A stretch of 64,000 nucleotides of DNA from Cellulophaga sp. 20_2_10. Lineage in GTDB: Bacteria; Bacteroidota; Bacteroidia; Flavobacteriales; Flavobacteriaceae. Made by a program: the position numbers and the translations under genes. The stretch is from NCBI RefSeq assembly GCF_023476645.1, contig NZ_JAMCOJ010000013.1, positions 30,751 to 94,750 of the forward strand, written 5' to 3'. The notes below the pieces were generated by a model. It was not told the origin of the DNA, ran no database searches, and saw only the letters and a list, made by a program, of their open reading frames with translations. Below are positions 1 through 9,681 of this stretch, piece by piece (the first letter of the stretch is position 1; each line of letters begins with the position of its first letter).

Positions 1-1083
1 AGCCATATAAGAGGTTTGGTATCTGTTTTTAACGAAATCTAACAATGTAGCTTTGGCAGCGCCTAAGTTGTCTAATTTAGCTTCTGCTTCCGCTTTTGAC
101 AATAGCAACTCTGATACTCTAAACGAGCATTTAAGTTCTTGCTCACCACCTTTAGCCGCTTTGTAATTACTACCATCTGCTGTAAAATACAATCCAAATC
201 TTAAATCGTTTGTAGTATCATAAATAGCCAGCAAATCTGGAGAAATAGTAGAACTGTTTCTAACTCTAGAATCAAACACATCCTCTAATGCCATAATAGA
301 CTCCGCAGATGTATATAAATTTGGTAGTTCTGGCGTATCATTTAAATTTACAACAGAATTGTTTAGTGCTAGTGCTGCATTAATTGCTGTTAAAGCAGCT
401 TCGCTATTATTCATATAGGTGTGTACACGGGCTTCTAAAGCTAAAATTGCAGTTTTTGTAAATCTGTAATTTAAACCAGCATCAAACTTTGTAACATTTA
501 AAAGAGACTTTGCTGTTGCTATATCCTTTAAAACTTGGTCATAAACTGCCTGTACAGATACTGGTGTAAAAACCTGTTCTAAATCTATTGCTAAGGCCAA
601 AGGCACTGCTAAGTCCGTAGTTGCTGTTGCTGCATTGTATGGTTTACCATAAAGGTTAACTAGATCAAAATGGGCATATGCACGTAATGCATAAGCCTCA
701 CCAATTAATTGATTTTTTTCCTGAGACTCTTCAATGTTTGTAGAGCCATCTTCTATAACGTGGTTGGCATAGAAGATAGAATTATACATTTGTATGTAAG
801 GGTACGGCGTTGTTTGCGGATCTGGATTTGCATCTTTCCAAGAATAAATATCTTTATAATCAGAAAAATTGAAGCTATTCTCATCTAAAACCAACTCATC
901 TGCTCTATAGGTAACTACAGATTTTTGCTCAGGAAAAACTCTATATCCTGTTGTTAAGACAGCTCTAAATTCTTCTAAAGTTTCTGGTATAACTTTTCCT
1001 TCTGGTTCTATTTCCAAATAATCGTCACAACCTACCATAAAAAGAGTAAGTAAAGCCAGTATATATGTTTGTATGTGTTTCAT
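1..1083 (-). CDS. SusD/RagB-family outer-membrane lipoprotein (C-terminus off window)
   Basis: Reading from the ATG at 1083 the frame is open for 361 codons to the left edge, so this is the N-terminal part of a longer protein. A short hydrophobic leader ends in a lipobox (FMVGC, Cys about 19), followed by DDYLEIEPEG, the usual start of mature SusD proteins. Helical text such as AYALRAYAHFDLVNLYGKPY around residue 130 is typical of the TPR core of the family. SusD proteins sit on the cell surface and hand ligands to the SusC transporter. The gene follows susC by 11 nt and is surely cotranscribed. The ligand cannot be read from sequence; the operon partner is a protease, so peptides are more likely than glycans. 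Confidence 0.93.
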   Translation of the reverse strand, partial: MKHIQTYILALLTLFMVGCDDYLEIEPEGKVIPETLEEFRAVLTTGYRVFPEQKSVVTYRADELVLDENSFNFSDYKDIYSWKDANPDPQTTPYPYIQMYNSIFYANHVIEDGSTNIEESQEKNQLIGEAYALRAYAHFDLVNLYGKPYNAATATTDLAVPLALAIDLEQVFTPVSVQAVYDQVLKDIATAKSLLNVTKFDAGLNYRFTKTAILALEARVHTYMNNSEAALTAINAALALNNSVVNLNDTPELPNLYTSAESIMALEDVFDSRVRNSSTISPDLLAIYDTTNDLRFGLYFTADGSNYKAAKGGEQELKCSFRVSELLLSKAEAEAKLDNLGAAKATLLDFVKNRYQTSYMA

Positions 1084-1094
1084 AATTTAATTTT

Positions 1095-4000
1095 TTAAAA
1101 AGTTACATTTAAACCTAAGGCAACTGTTTTTGAAATAGGCTGCGCGTAGATATTTCCGTAAGTTTCAGGGTCAAAATAACCATCATAATCAGAACCAAAC
1201 ACCAATAAATTTCTTCCTTCAAGACTTAAACGAAAACTGTTAATATTCAACTTAGAAGTTAAAGATTTAGGGAAACTGTAGCCTACGCGCATACTATTAA
1301 TTCTTACATAACTCATTTCTTTTACCCAGGTATCTAACAAGGGCATTGTTTCTATAGGGTTTATACCTCCAAACCATTTGTATGCCATCCAAGAATCTCC
1401 AGTTCCTGAAGTCTCCCCTACAATAGCAGGTAAATTACTTGCTGTATTTGTTGGTGACCAGGCATCTAAAATTCTTGCTGAGTAATTTTGACCACGATCT
1501 GTTTGTGTACCATTGTATGGTTGGCGCTCCACTACTGTCTGCTTTAAATTAAAGTTAGCAGCAACCGTAAAATCTAAATTTTTAAACTTAAATGTATTTA
1601 TTATACCACCACTTAACTTAGGGTCTCTATCGCCCACATAGGTAAACAAGTTTCTAAATTCTTCATTACTTAATTCAGATTCCGTTAAAAATCCTGGGAA
1701 AAAATCTGCCCAAGGATCTTTTAATTTAAAAAGCTCAACAGCAGAAACTACCTCATCTCCTTGTTTAAATAATGGGTACCCATTTTCGTCTATACCTGCT
1801 GTTTTTAAAGCAAATACAGCGTTAACAGGCAACCCTTCTCTAGATGGTAAAAAACTATTTTCTCTTACCTGTATATTATCTACAGTACTCTTGTTATGAG
1901 AGATATTAATATTTGTAGTCCAAGAAAAATCTTTAGTTACAATGTTTCTAGTAGACAAGCTAATCTCGTATCCCTTATTGGTAACCTCTGCCCAGTTTAA
2001 GTTGGTAAATTCAAACCCATTTTCTAATGGTACAGAGCGCAAACCAATTAAATCTGTACTGTTACGTCTGTATACATCTGCAGCAATATTAATTCTACCA
2101 TTAAACAAACCTAAGTCCATACCAACATTGGTATTTGTTGTTTTCTCCCAACGCAACTTAGCGTTTGGGGGCGATGTTACCACTATTGTTTCTTCAGATG
2201 TTCCTGGTAAAATGCTAGTTTTATCGTACTCACCAACAACAAAGGGAGACGTATTACGGTCTATATTACCTTGCAAACCATAAGATGCTCTAAAACGTAA
2301 ATTGGACACAATATCACTAGTCTTTAAAAATTCTTCTTCACTAGCCAACCAAGATCCAGAAACAGACCATAATGGCAAGTATTTGTATTTAGGATCTACA
2401 CCAAATAAGTTAGACCCGTCATAACGTACACTACCAAAAAATGTGTATTTACGATCGTATGTATAAGAACCTGTAGCGTAAAAAGAGGCATATGCATTCT
2501 CTGCTGTAGATTTCTCATACATCTTATATGTACTCTCGTTAGCAACGCTTTCGTTAGGGAAAATTATAGGCGTAGTAGTTAAAGTGTTACTATTGTACCC
2601 AAAACCACGACTCATAATATTAGTATATTTAGAGCGTCTAAACTCAGATCCTAACAAACCTTCAATTTCGTGTTTACCAAAACTAGTATCATAGGTTAAC
2701 AATGATTTCCAGTTGTACTGAAAAAAGTCATCGTTCCAGTTCTGTATAATTCCACCTTCTGGCAAAAAGTAATAATAATCACTTATGCTAGAATCGTAAA
2801 GTCTACTCTTCTCGCGTTCTTTTCTAGAAAAATAAGTTTCTTCTGCTGCATATTTCTCTGTGCTTGTTTTATCAAACTGTAACCCTAATTGTGTAGAAAG
2901 TGTTAGGTCGTTTGTAATTTTATAAGCACCATCAAAAATAGCTTTTATAGCCTGATTTTTTAGATCGTAAGATGTATTTTGGCGCTCTTCTAAAAAGTTA
3001 AATGGTACATACCTACCATCTGTACCCTCTATATCTTGATCATAATTGTAAGAGCCATCTGCTGCGTAAGGTGTAAAATAAGGATTTACATTTCTACTAT
3101 AATTAGCAGGATTTGTAAATGCATCTGTACCCGTTAAATATGATTCTTTTTTAGACTGAGAAAGAAAAATTGAAGCACCAGCACTTAAACGGTCGCTAAT
3201 ATCAAAATTATTTTTTAGAGTGATATTGTAACGCTCTAAACCCGTACCAATAGTAGTACCTTCCTCATCATAATACCCTAAAGAAAAGTAATAATCAGAT
3301 GTGTCTGTACCACCAGAAATACCTAAACTATATTGTTTGTTTGCACTAGATTGATATAATAAATCTCCCCAATTAGCATTGTTATTTTTAAGTGAATTTA
3401 TAGCCGTTTGTGTACCTGCATCTAATGAAGAAAAACCGTTAGTTTGGTACGTTCCTAATTCGCCCGAAGCATTTAAAATACGAGCAATTTCTCCTTTATT
3501 AGTTCTGTAATCTAAATCTGTACGTGCCGCTAAACCTAGTTCAAAATCTACTTTCTGCTGGGCATTCATTAGATTTAACTTGTCAAAATTTGGCTTAGAA
3601 GAAAAGAAAGTATTCGCAGAAAAGTTAACGCGCATTTTACCACTCTTACCTCTCTTAGTTGTAACTACTATAACACCATTTGCAGCTCTAGCACCGTAAA
3701 TTGCCGTAGCAGCAGCATCTTTTAAAATCGTAATATCTTCAATATCACTAGGGTTTAAGCCCGCAATTGCATAGTTACGTAATTGGTCTATATTATCTTT
3801 ATCACTAAAATCTGGTACATCGTTACCCTCTAAAGGCAAACCATCTACAACCCATAACGGATCTTGTGGTCCAGATAAAGAAGCAGTACCTCTAATTCTA
3901 ATTTTAGCTGGCGCACCAGGAGCTCCTGTTTGTGTTGTAGCAACCACACCAGCAACTTGCCCTTGCAATAACTGATCTACACTAGCAACACCAATTTGCT

Positions 4001-4433
4001 CAATGTCTTCCATTTCTATTTTAGCAACAGAAGAAGTTAGTTTTCTTTTCTCTACCTTTTGGTATCCTGTTAGTATAACCTCATCTAAACTATCTATGTT
4101 TTCACTCAAAGAAATAGAATAGCTTTTTGCATTAGTTAAGTTTATTATTTTTGTCTGATAACCTAAGTAAGAAACTGTAATCTGAGTTACTGTAGTTGGA
4201 AGTTTTAAGGAGAACTTACCATTAAAATCTGCAACAGCACCAATAGATGTATTTTCTATTACACCAGCAACTGCCGTTTCATTAGCAATCATATTTTTAG
4301 AGACGTAAACCGATGCTCCAGGCAGCGGTAAACCATCCTCTGCTCCTAGTACCTCCCCGGTAATTGTTCTCGTATCCTGTGCCCAAGCTGCGGTAACAGC
4401 AAGGAAGAATAACGTAAAAAGGAATTTATTCAT
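1095..4433 (-). CDS. SusC/RagA-family TonB-dependent outer-membrane receptor
   Basis: A 1112-residue protein, normal for SusC. In order: signal peptide (residues 1-18, cut after AWA), a carboxypeptidase-like beta-sandwich with the DFNGKFSLKLP strand (about 20-110), a plug domain with RIRGTASLSG and DAAATAIYGARAANGVIVVTTK (about 120-260), and a long barrel ending in the aromatic C-terminus GLNVTF. It imports large ligands across the outer membrane using TonB energy, with the SusD lipoprotein as lid. It lies 21 nt after a metalloprotease gene and 11 nt before susD, so the three form one operon. No glycoside hydrolase, sulfatase or lyase is present in the visible part of the locus, which argues against a classical polysaccharide utilisation locus. 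Confidence 0.96.
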   Translation of the reverse strand: MNKFLFTLFFLAVTAAWAQDTRTITGEVLGAEDGLPLPGASVYVSKNMIANETAVAGVIENTSIGAVADFNGKFSLKLPTTVTQITVSYLGYQTKIINLTNAKSYSISLSENIDSLDEVILTGYQKVEKRKLTSSVAKIEMEDIEQIGVASVDQLLQGQVAGVVATTQTGAPGAPAKIRIRGTASLSGPQDPLWVVDGLPLEGNDVPDFSDKDNIDQLRNYAIAGLNPSDIEDITILKDAAATAIYGARAANGVIVVTTKRGKSGKMRVNFSANTFFSSKPNFDKLNLMNAQQKVDFELGLAARTDLDYRTNKGEIARILNASGELGTYQTNGFSSLDAGTQTAINSLKNNNANWGDLLYQSSANKQYSLGISGGTDTSDYYFSLGYYDEEGTTIGTGLERYNITLKNNFDISDRLSAGASIFLSQSKKESYLTGTDAFTNPANYSRNVNPYFTPYAADGSYNYDQDIEGTDGRYVPFNFLEERQNTSYDLKNQAIKAIFDGAYKITNDLTLSTQLGLQFDKTSTEKYAAEETYFSRKEREKSRLYDSSISDYYYFLPEGGIIQNWNDDFFQYNWKSLLTYDTSFGKHEIEGLLGSEFRRSKYTNIMSRGFGYNSNTLTTTPIIFPNESVANESTYKMYEKSTAENAYASFYATGSYTYDRKYTFFGSVRYDGSNLFGVDPKYKYLPLWSVSGSWLASEEEFLKTSDIVSNLRFRASYGLQGNIDRNTSPFVVGEYDKTSILPGTSEETIVVTSPPNAKLRWEKTTNTNVGMDLGLFNGRINIAADVYRRNSTDLIGLRSVPLENGFEFTNLNWAEVTNKGYEISLSTRNIVTKDFSWTTNINISHNKSTVDNIQVRENSFLPSREGLPVNAVFALKTAGIDENGYPLFKQGDEVVSAVELFKLKDPWADFFPGFLTESELSNEEFRNLFTYVGDRDPKLSGGIINTFKFKNLDFTVAANFNLKQTVVERQPYNGTQTDRGQNYSARILDAWSPTNTASNLPAIVGETSGTGDSWMAYKWFGGINPIETMPLLDTWVKEMSYVRINSMRVGYSFPKSLTSKLNINSFRLSLEGRNLLVFGSDYDGYFDPETYGNIYAQPISKTVALGLNVTF

Positions 4434-4454
4434 AAAGTTGGTTTTGGGTTAAAG

Positions 4455-7031
4455 TTAAAATTTTAGAGTGTTTTTAATGCGATAAATTAGATCATTATAA
4501 TGTGCCTGCGTATTTGCATCACCTTTACGCTTCTTTTTTTCTAGCAATTGCAATACATTTTGTAACTCTTGACGTTTGTATGATGCAATTTCTGATGTAC
4601 GCCTCATAGAGGTGTAATTAATATTACGTGCTTGCTTTTCTTCATTTAAAGCCACCGCACAAAAACTAGAATTTGTACTATTATCTAGGACGCTTACATT
4701 TTTAACGGTTGTCTTTTCCATTATATTTTGTGTATCAATAAGCAACACATCTACATAATTCTTCTGTGCCATACGTTCTAATACTTCTAGGGATTTCCCT
4801 TTCTGAGTTTTGCTAAATATGTGCGAACGTACATCTGCAAATAAGTCTTGCACCGTGTAACGTGCTTCTTGCTTAGGATTGTACAAATTGGCCTCTACCA
4901 AACGCAGCAAACGCTCATCTCCTAACAATTGGTACAGGGTATTGTATTGTAATTCTCTAGATAGGGTGTAAGGCGTATATTCAAACGGACCTATTGGTGA
5001 ATCCTTAATTGCATATGTATGCTGCAATACCGGATTAAAAAACAACCACTCTGGCACCGTAAATACATTTTTATTAAGGTAAGCAATAGCATCTTTTTGC
5101 ATATCGTAAGGAACAGGCTCATAGCTTTGCTTGCTATCTCCGTGCTGGGTTGTATTTAAATACACACCGCCAATATTATTTAGGACATGGGCATTGTACA
5201 TATTCCACTGACCAATAACACCCATATACAACTTACCTGTATTGTAATAGTCGTCTCCTTCTTTAAACGTCCATTTTTCTAGGTTTTCTGCTACACGTTG
5301 TAAATTTTTAAGTCCGTATGTACTAGCAAGCATTGCATTATCTCCTAAATCTTCAGATTGTGACCTAGGGTCTATAGTGTTTTTATAAGGCTGCTGTTCG
5401 CCATAAAAATAAAGCGGATCGTTGTTATGACTGTCTACTAGCTCTTTAAGTTTTTGCTTTTCTTCTGATGTAGACTCAAACCATTGGTAACCCCACTGAA
5501 TAGCATACATATCATAAACTCCAATTTTTGGTGTAATTGTAGTTACATTATCTTCTGGTTGTGCCACATAATTGTAACGAGCATAATCCATTATTGATGG
5601 TGCTGTACCACCCATTTTATCTGTAAATGTTTTAGAGCGAAGCGAATCTACAGGAAAACTATATGAAGACCCCATATTGTGTTTAAGTCCAAATGTATGC
5701 CCTACCTCATGAGAAGATACAAACCTAATTGCCTCTCCCATATGCTCATCATTAAAAACATTGCCTCTAGATTTACTATCTATTGGTCCTGTTTGTATAC
5801 GCATCCAACTTTGTAAAGACGTCATTACGTTATGCCACCAAATAATATCTGCCTCTATAATTTCCCCACTTCTTGGATCTACAACAGATGGTCCCATTGC
5901 ATTTGCCTTAGGTGATGCCGCATAAGTAATAACCGAATAACGCACATCATCTACATCAAAATCTTTATCGTTTGCATCTGGCTCTTTTGCTGTAATTGCA
6001 TTTTTAAAACCCGCTTTTTCAAATGCAATCTGCCAATCTTTAACTCCCGCTATAATATAATTTCGCCATTGTTTTGGCGTAGCTGGGTCTATATAATATA
6101 CTATTGGTTTTTTTGGTTCTACCAACTCACCTCTTGCATATTTTGCTATATCTTCTGCCTTAGGCTCTAAGCGCCATCTGGTAATAAGCTCTTGCTCTTT
6201 CATAGCTTGTTGCTTATCATTAAAAGACCAATGTTTTTCTGTAAAAAAGCCAACACGTTTATCTAACTGCCTTGCTTGCATAGGTGTTTTAGGTAACAAA
6301 ACAATATTACTTGTTACACCCAACGTTATGTACATTGCCGCGCCACCCTCACTAACCGTTGTTGTTAATTGCGACTTAACCACTACGTTTTTAGGAAAGG
6401 TTTTTATTTTTTCTATGTATGATAAATCACTCTTAACACTACCTCCTAAACCAATGTTGTTTAGCACATCATTAAAGCTTTTCTCTTTACCGTTAAAGAC
6501 TTTATTCGCCTTAATTAAAATGGCGTTTGTTTTAGGATTGTAGCTTTCAATATCAAATTTTTCTATAATAGATTCTGCAAAATTATCTTTTACAGACAAT
6601 GTAATAGCATCTCCTTCTGGAGAAGAAACCATTGGCTTGCTTGTTTTTACCCAAATTGCTTTAGAAATACTATCCTTATGAAACGTTATTAACTTATTTT
6701 CATAATTCATTCCTTTATTAAGACCAGTCTCATTTATAGCCAAAGGCACTTGAGAAATTTTGTTTACGACCAAAAACTCTCTTGTAAAAAGGCTATCAGG
6801 AATCTCAAAATAATAATCACTATCAGATTTAATTATAGAAAACAAACCTTTAGTAATGGTTGCTTTTTCTATAAGTTTATCATAGTCCTTATACCCTTTA
6901 TTAAGGCTATCTTTAGGTTCTTCCTTATCTTTTTTACTAGTGCTTTTCTGAGCAGAAACAGCAAAAGTACTTCCTAAGAAAAAAATAAACATTCCTATTT
7001 TAAGAATAGAAACGAACTGATTTTTACGCAT
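4455..7031 (-). CDS. large zinc-dependent metalloprotease (DUF5117/DUF5118 type)
   Basis: An 858-residue exported protein with an N-terminal signal peptide (FFLGSTFAVSAQ). About residue 440 it carries HEVGHTFGLKHN, a perfect HExxHxxGxxH zinc site, followed some 30 residues later by SIMDYARYNY, the Met-turn of metzincins. The long N-terminal part (residues 30-300) and the C-terminal helical part fit the Bacteroidota family annotated as zinc-dependent metalloprotease with DUF5117 and DUF5118 domains. It is the first gene of the operon with susC and susD. I infer that it cuts proteins or peptides in the periplasm or at the surface and that the products are taken up by the SusCD pair. No type IX sorting domain is visible at the C-terminus, which ends in IKNTLKF. 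Confidence 0.9.
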   Translation of the reverse strand: MRKNQFVSILKIGMFIFFLGSTFAVSAQKSTSKKDKEEPKDSLNKGYKDYDKLIEKATITKGLFSIIKSDSDYYFEIPDSLFTREFLVVNKISQVPLAINETGLNKGMNYENKLITFHKDSISKAIWVKTSKPMVSSPEGDAITLSVKDNFAESIIEKFDIESYNPKTNAILIKANKVFNGKEKSFNDVLNNIGLGGSVKSDLSYIEKIKTFPKNVVVKSQLTTTVSEGGAAMYITLGVTSNIVLLPKTPMQARQLDKRVGFFTEKHWSFNDKQQAMKEQELITRWRLEPKAEDIAKYARGELVEPKKPIVYYIDPATPKQWRNYIIAGVKDWQIAFEKAGFKNAITAKEPDANDKDFDVDDVRYSVITYAASPKANAMGPSVVDPRSGEIIEADIIWWHNVMTSLQSWMRIQTGPIDSKSRGNVFNDEHMGEAIRFVSSHEVGHTFGLKHNMGSSYSFPVDSLRSKTFTDKMGGTAPSIMDYARYNYVAQPEDNVTTITPKIGVYDMYAIQWGYQWFESTSEEKQKLKELVDSHNNDPLYFYGEQQPYKNTIDPRSQSEDLGDNAMLASTYGLKNLQRVAENLEKWTFKEGDDYYNTGKLYMGVIGQWNMYNAHVLNNIGGVYLNTTQHGDSKQSYEPVPYDMQKDAIAYLNKNVFTVPEWLFFNPVLQHTYAIKDSPIGPFEYTPYTLSRELQYNTLYQLLGDERLLRLVEANLYNPKQEARYTVQDLFADVRSHIFSKTQKGKSLEVLERMAQKNYVDVLLIDTQNIMEKTTVKNVSVLDNSTNSSFCAVALNEEKQARNINYTSMRRTSEIASYKRQELQNVLQLLEKKKRKGDANTQAHYNDLIYRIKNTLKF

Positions 7032-7122
7032 AATAAAATTTTTATTTTGCCTAAAAATCTAGATTTTAGAAGATACTAACAAAAAAACAAGAGTGAGTGG
7101 ATATTATTGCGGAGTGAATGGT

Positions 7123-8694
7123 TTATTTAACAACTATGTAAGGTAAAAAACATACGTATTGCTTATTTTTCTGATGATTTGTGAAATTGGTTACATTGTA
7201 AAATGAATAGATGTGTTTTAAATAATCTATACCAAAATGGTTGCTTTCTTGTGGCTTTACAATCGGCTGGTAATTATTTACGACTTCTATACCATCCTTT
7301 TTTAGAGTTACTGTAATTGTTAGCGGCTTTGTTTTGGTTACCTCATTATGCTTAATTGCATTCTCTACCAGAGTCTGCAAGGCTAAAAACGGAATATAGT
7401 ACCCTTTTACCGCTTGCTCGTCTCCTAAAATAGTAACAAGCAAACTCTTATTAAATCGTGTTTGTTGCAAGTAAATATATTCATTTAATAAAGTAAGCTC
7501 CTTTTCTACTGGTGTAATATTATTTGCTGGGGGAGATATAAAATACCTATAAAGCTTAGACAATTTTAAAGCAAAAACCTTAGACTTCTCTTTATTAACA
7601 TCTATTAGCATATACAACGCATTTAGAGCATTAAACAAAAAGTGCGGATTTATTTGCTCTTTTAACTGCTGCAACTGCAAAAAGGAACTTTCTTTTTCTG
7701 CGATCTCATTTTGTACAATAAGATTATTCTTCTCTTTTAATAGTCGTTCTTTTTCTATGTATTGATTTTTTATTCTTCGGTTAAAAAAATAGAATACAAA
7801 CACCAATAGCATTGTAGAAATACCATAGATTAAAAAAGTATACTGTCTTATTTTAGTGACATTTTCTTCGCTTATATTTTTAGGAGAACTTACAGCAATA
7901 TACCAAGAGGTTTCTTTTAGTTCTAAAGGCTGTAAATACCGGATAACATCTAGCTGTAAATAGTCAGATTTTACAATGGCTGGCTCCTCTTTACCCAGAG
8001 ATAAACCAACAGTATCTTTAGGAGAAATAGAGCTAAATGAAAACACACTTTTTCCCAATAACTTTTCATCAGGGTGCAGTATACACAAACCATCTTTATT
8101 AAAAACATAAGCATAATTAATAGACTTAGAATCTACGTTAGCAAAATACTTTTGTAAGTTAGCCAAAGGAATATCATACCCTAAAAACAACGAATCTTTT
8201 GCGGCATTTAGAACCGTAAGTTTATTGCGCCAAACATATCCATTAGTAACCGGCACTATAACACTTTGCTTTTTTATAACTGACAAAGGCTTGTTACTGT
8301 TTGTAACAGAAAAAACAGTGTCTTGCAGTATTGCTATAGACGTTTCTGAAGCAGATTTTTGAGTAAAAGAAACTTGCTGCCAAGAAATAAGAGAGTCTAA
8401 TTCTTCGGGCTGAAAAGAAACCCAAGTATTAAAATTATTTTGAAGCTCTACTACAGAATTAGAACTTTCTACAATAGTTTCTATTCGCCCTAAAAAACTC
8501 TCTAGCCGGTTTAGATCTGAGTACACATCATCGTATTTTTCCCTAAAATTACGTTTGGCTATATCCTCACTAACTATATTAATTTCACTGGTAATTAAAT
8601 AACTCAAAGCTAAAGTGCTAAGCACAGTAACAATGATCATGACCAAGACCAAAGTGGTGTATTTAATTTTAGTAAAAAAGGTGGTAATCTTCAT
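7123..8694 (-). CDS. LytS/YehU-type sensor histidine kinase with extracytoplasmic sensor
   Basis: A 523-residue membrane kinase. Membrane helix 1 spans about residues 13-35 and helix 2 about 284-304; the 250 residues between them form a periplasmic sensor (Cache-like, with text such as AYVFNKDGLCILHP). A coiled coil leads to the His_kinase box LKEQINPHFLFNALNALY (phospho-acceptor His near 350), and an ATPase N-box LVENAIKHN lies near 450. The family normally signals to a LytTR response regulator, but no regulator is encoded next to it here. It lies 92 nt upstream of the metalloprotease-susC-susD operon on the same strand, so it may control or be cotranscribed with it. That link is inference from position only. 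Confidence 0.9.
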   Translation of the reverse strand: MKITTFFTKIKYTTLVLVMIIVTVLSTLALSYLITSEINIVSEDIAKRNFREKYDDVYSDLNRLESFLGRIETIVESSNSVVELQNNFNTWVSFQPEELDSLISWQQVSFTQKSASETSIAILQDTVFSVTNSNKPLSVIKKQSVIVPVTNGYVWRNKLTVLNAAKDSLFLGYDIPLANLQKYFANVDSKSINYAYVFNKDGLCILHPDEKLLGKSVFSFSSISPKDTVGLSLGKEEPAIVKSDYLQLDVIRYLQPLELKETSWYIAVSSPKNISEENVTKIRQYTFLIYGISTMLLVFVFYFFNRRIKNQYIEKERLLKEKNNLIVQNEIAEKESSFLQLQQLKEQINPHFLFNALNALYMLIDVNKEKSKVFALKLSKLYRYFISPPANNITPVEKELTLLNEYIYLQQTRFNKSLLVTILGDEQAVKGYYIPFLALQTLVENAIKHNEVTKTKPLTITVTLKKDGIEVVNNYQPIVKPQESNHFGIDYLKHIYSFYNVTNFTNHQKNKQYVCFLPYIVVK

Positions 8695-8829
8695 AAATAA
8701 AATAGTAGTTATTCTGCTTAATTGTGCAAATAAACAAAATTGAGTTTCAGCAAAGAAGATAGATTCTCTAAAATAAAAACCTTAACAAAAAATCAACATT
8801 AATATTTCTATAAAAACTGAATTGTTCTA

Positions 8830-8837
8830 TACTTTTG
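8830..8837 (+). promoter_or_regulatory. -7 box of the SDR gene
   Basis: TACTTTTG matches the Bacteroidota -7 consensus TAnnTTTG and lies 47 nt before the SDR start at 8885. I see no clear -33 TTG at the right distance, so the assignment rests on the -7 box and position. Confidence 0.5.
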
Positions 8838-8884
8838 TAATTCAAATAACAAAGTATACTTTATCTATTTCAATATAACAAACA

Positions 8885-9604
8885 ATGGAAAACATAAAAG
8901 GACAAAAGGCTCTTATTACAGGCGGTAGTAGAGGCCTTGGCAAAGCAACAGCTATAGCTTTAGCCAAAGAAGGCGTTGCAATTGCGATAACAGGAAGAAA
9001 TAAAGAAACATTAGAAGCAACAGTTACAGAAATTAAGGCCTTAGGCGTAGATGCAACTTATGCTGTTTTTGATGTTGGCAACCAAACTGAAGTTAAAAAA
9101 GGAATCAAATCTATTTTTGATGCTTTTGGAAGCATAGATATTTTAGTAAACAACGCTGGTATTGCTGCTTTTGGCTCTTTTAACGATATGGAAGCAGACC
9201 AATGGGCACAAATTATGCAAACTAATGTAATGGGAGTTTACTATGTAACTAAAGAGATTTTACCTCATTTAATAGAGAAAAACTCTGGCGATATTATTAA
9301 TATTTCTTCTACTGCAGGTTTAACTGGTAACGCTAATACATCTGCATACTCGGCATCTAAATTTGCTGTTATTGGTATGTCTGAATCTTTAATGAAAGAG
9401 GTACGTAAAAACAACATTAGAGTTTGTACTTTAACACCGAGTACAATTGCTTCTGATATGTCTATTGATTTAGGTATTGCAGACAAAGATTCTAAGGATA
9501 GTGTATTACAACCTGAAGATTTTGCAGAGCTTATTGTTGCTGGTTTAAAATTGCCTAGAAGGGCTATGCTTAAAAATGCTTCATTATGGTCTACTAACCC
9601 ATAA
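8885..9604 (+). CDS. short-chain dehydrogenase/reductase (FabG-like)
   Basis: A 239-residue classical SDR. The nucleotide-binding motif ITGGSRGLGKA lies at residues 11-21, the NNAG motif as LVNNAGIAAFG near 87-97, the catalytic Ser in INISSTAG near 140 and the catalytic YxxxK as YSASK near 155-159. The enzyme should reduce or oxidise a carbonyl/alcohol with NAD(P)(H). It resembles 3-oxoacyl-ACP reductases, but stand-alone copies like this have varied substrates and no fatty-acid genes flank it. It is monocistronic: it has its own -7 box and is followed directly by a strong hairpin terminator. Substrate unknown. Confidence 0.93.
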   Translation: MENIKGQKALITGGSRGLGKATAIALAKEGVAIAITGRNKETLEATVTEIKALGVDATYAVFDVGNQTEVKKGIKSIFDAFGSIDILVNNAGIAAFGSFNDMEADQWAQIMQTNVMGVYYVTKEILPHLIEKNSGDIINISSTAGLTGNANTSAYSASKFAVIGMSESLMKEVRKNNIRVCTLTPSTIASDMSIDLGIADKDSKDSVLQPEDFAELIVAGLKLPRRAMLKNASLWSTNP

Positions 9605-9619
9605 AAACAGATAAATATA

Positions 9620-9653
9620 AAGTATTGCGCTACCAACTTTTAGCGCAATACTT
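9620..9653 (+). terminator. intrinsic terminator after the SDR gene
   Basis: A perfect 13-bp inverted repeat (arms 9620-9632 and 9641-9653, 8-nt loop, core GTATTGCGCTA) ends in a short T run. It overlaps the region just upstream of the next gene, which argues that the next gene starts at 9682 and not at an earlier in-frame ATG at 9625. Confidence 0.85.
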
Positions 9654-9681
9654 TTATCAAGTTTATGCTAAAAAAAATCTA

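Noticed and set aside
1942..2283. 113-codon plus-strand ORF inside the SusC gene
   Set aside because: Shadow of a strongly supported gene on the other strand.
9625..9681. Earlier start for the 127-aa hypothetical protein
   Set aside because: The region overlaps a perfect terminator hairpin for the preceding gene.
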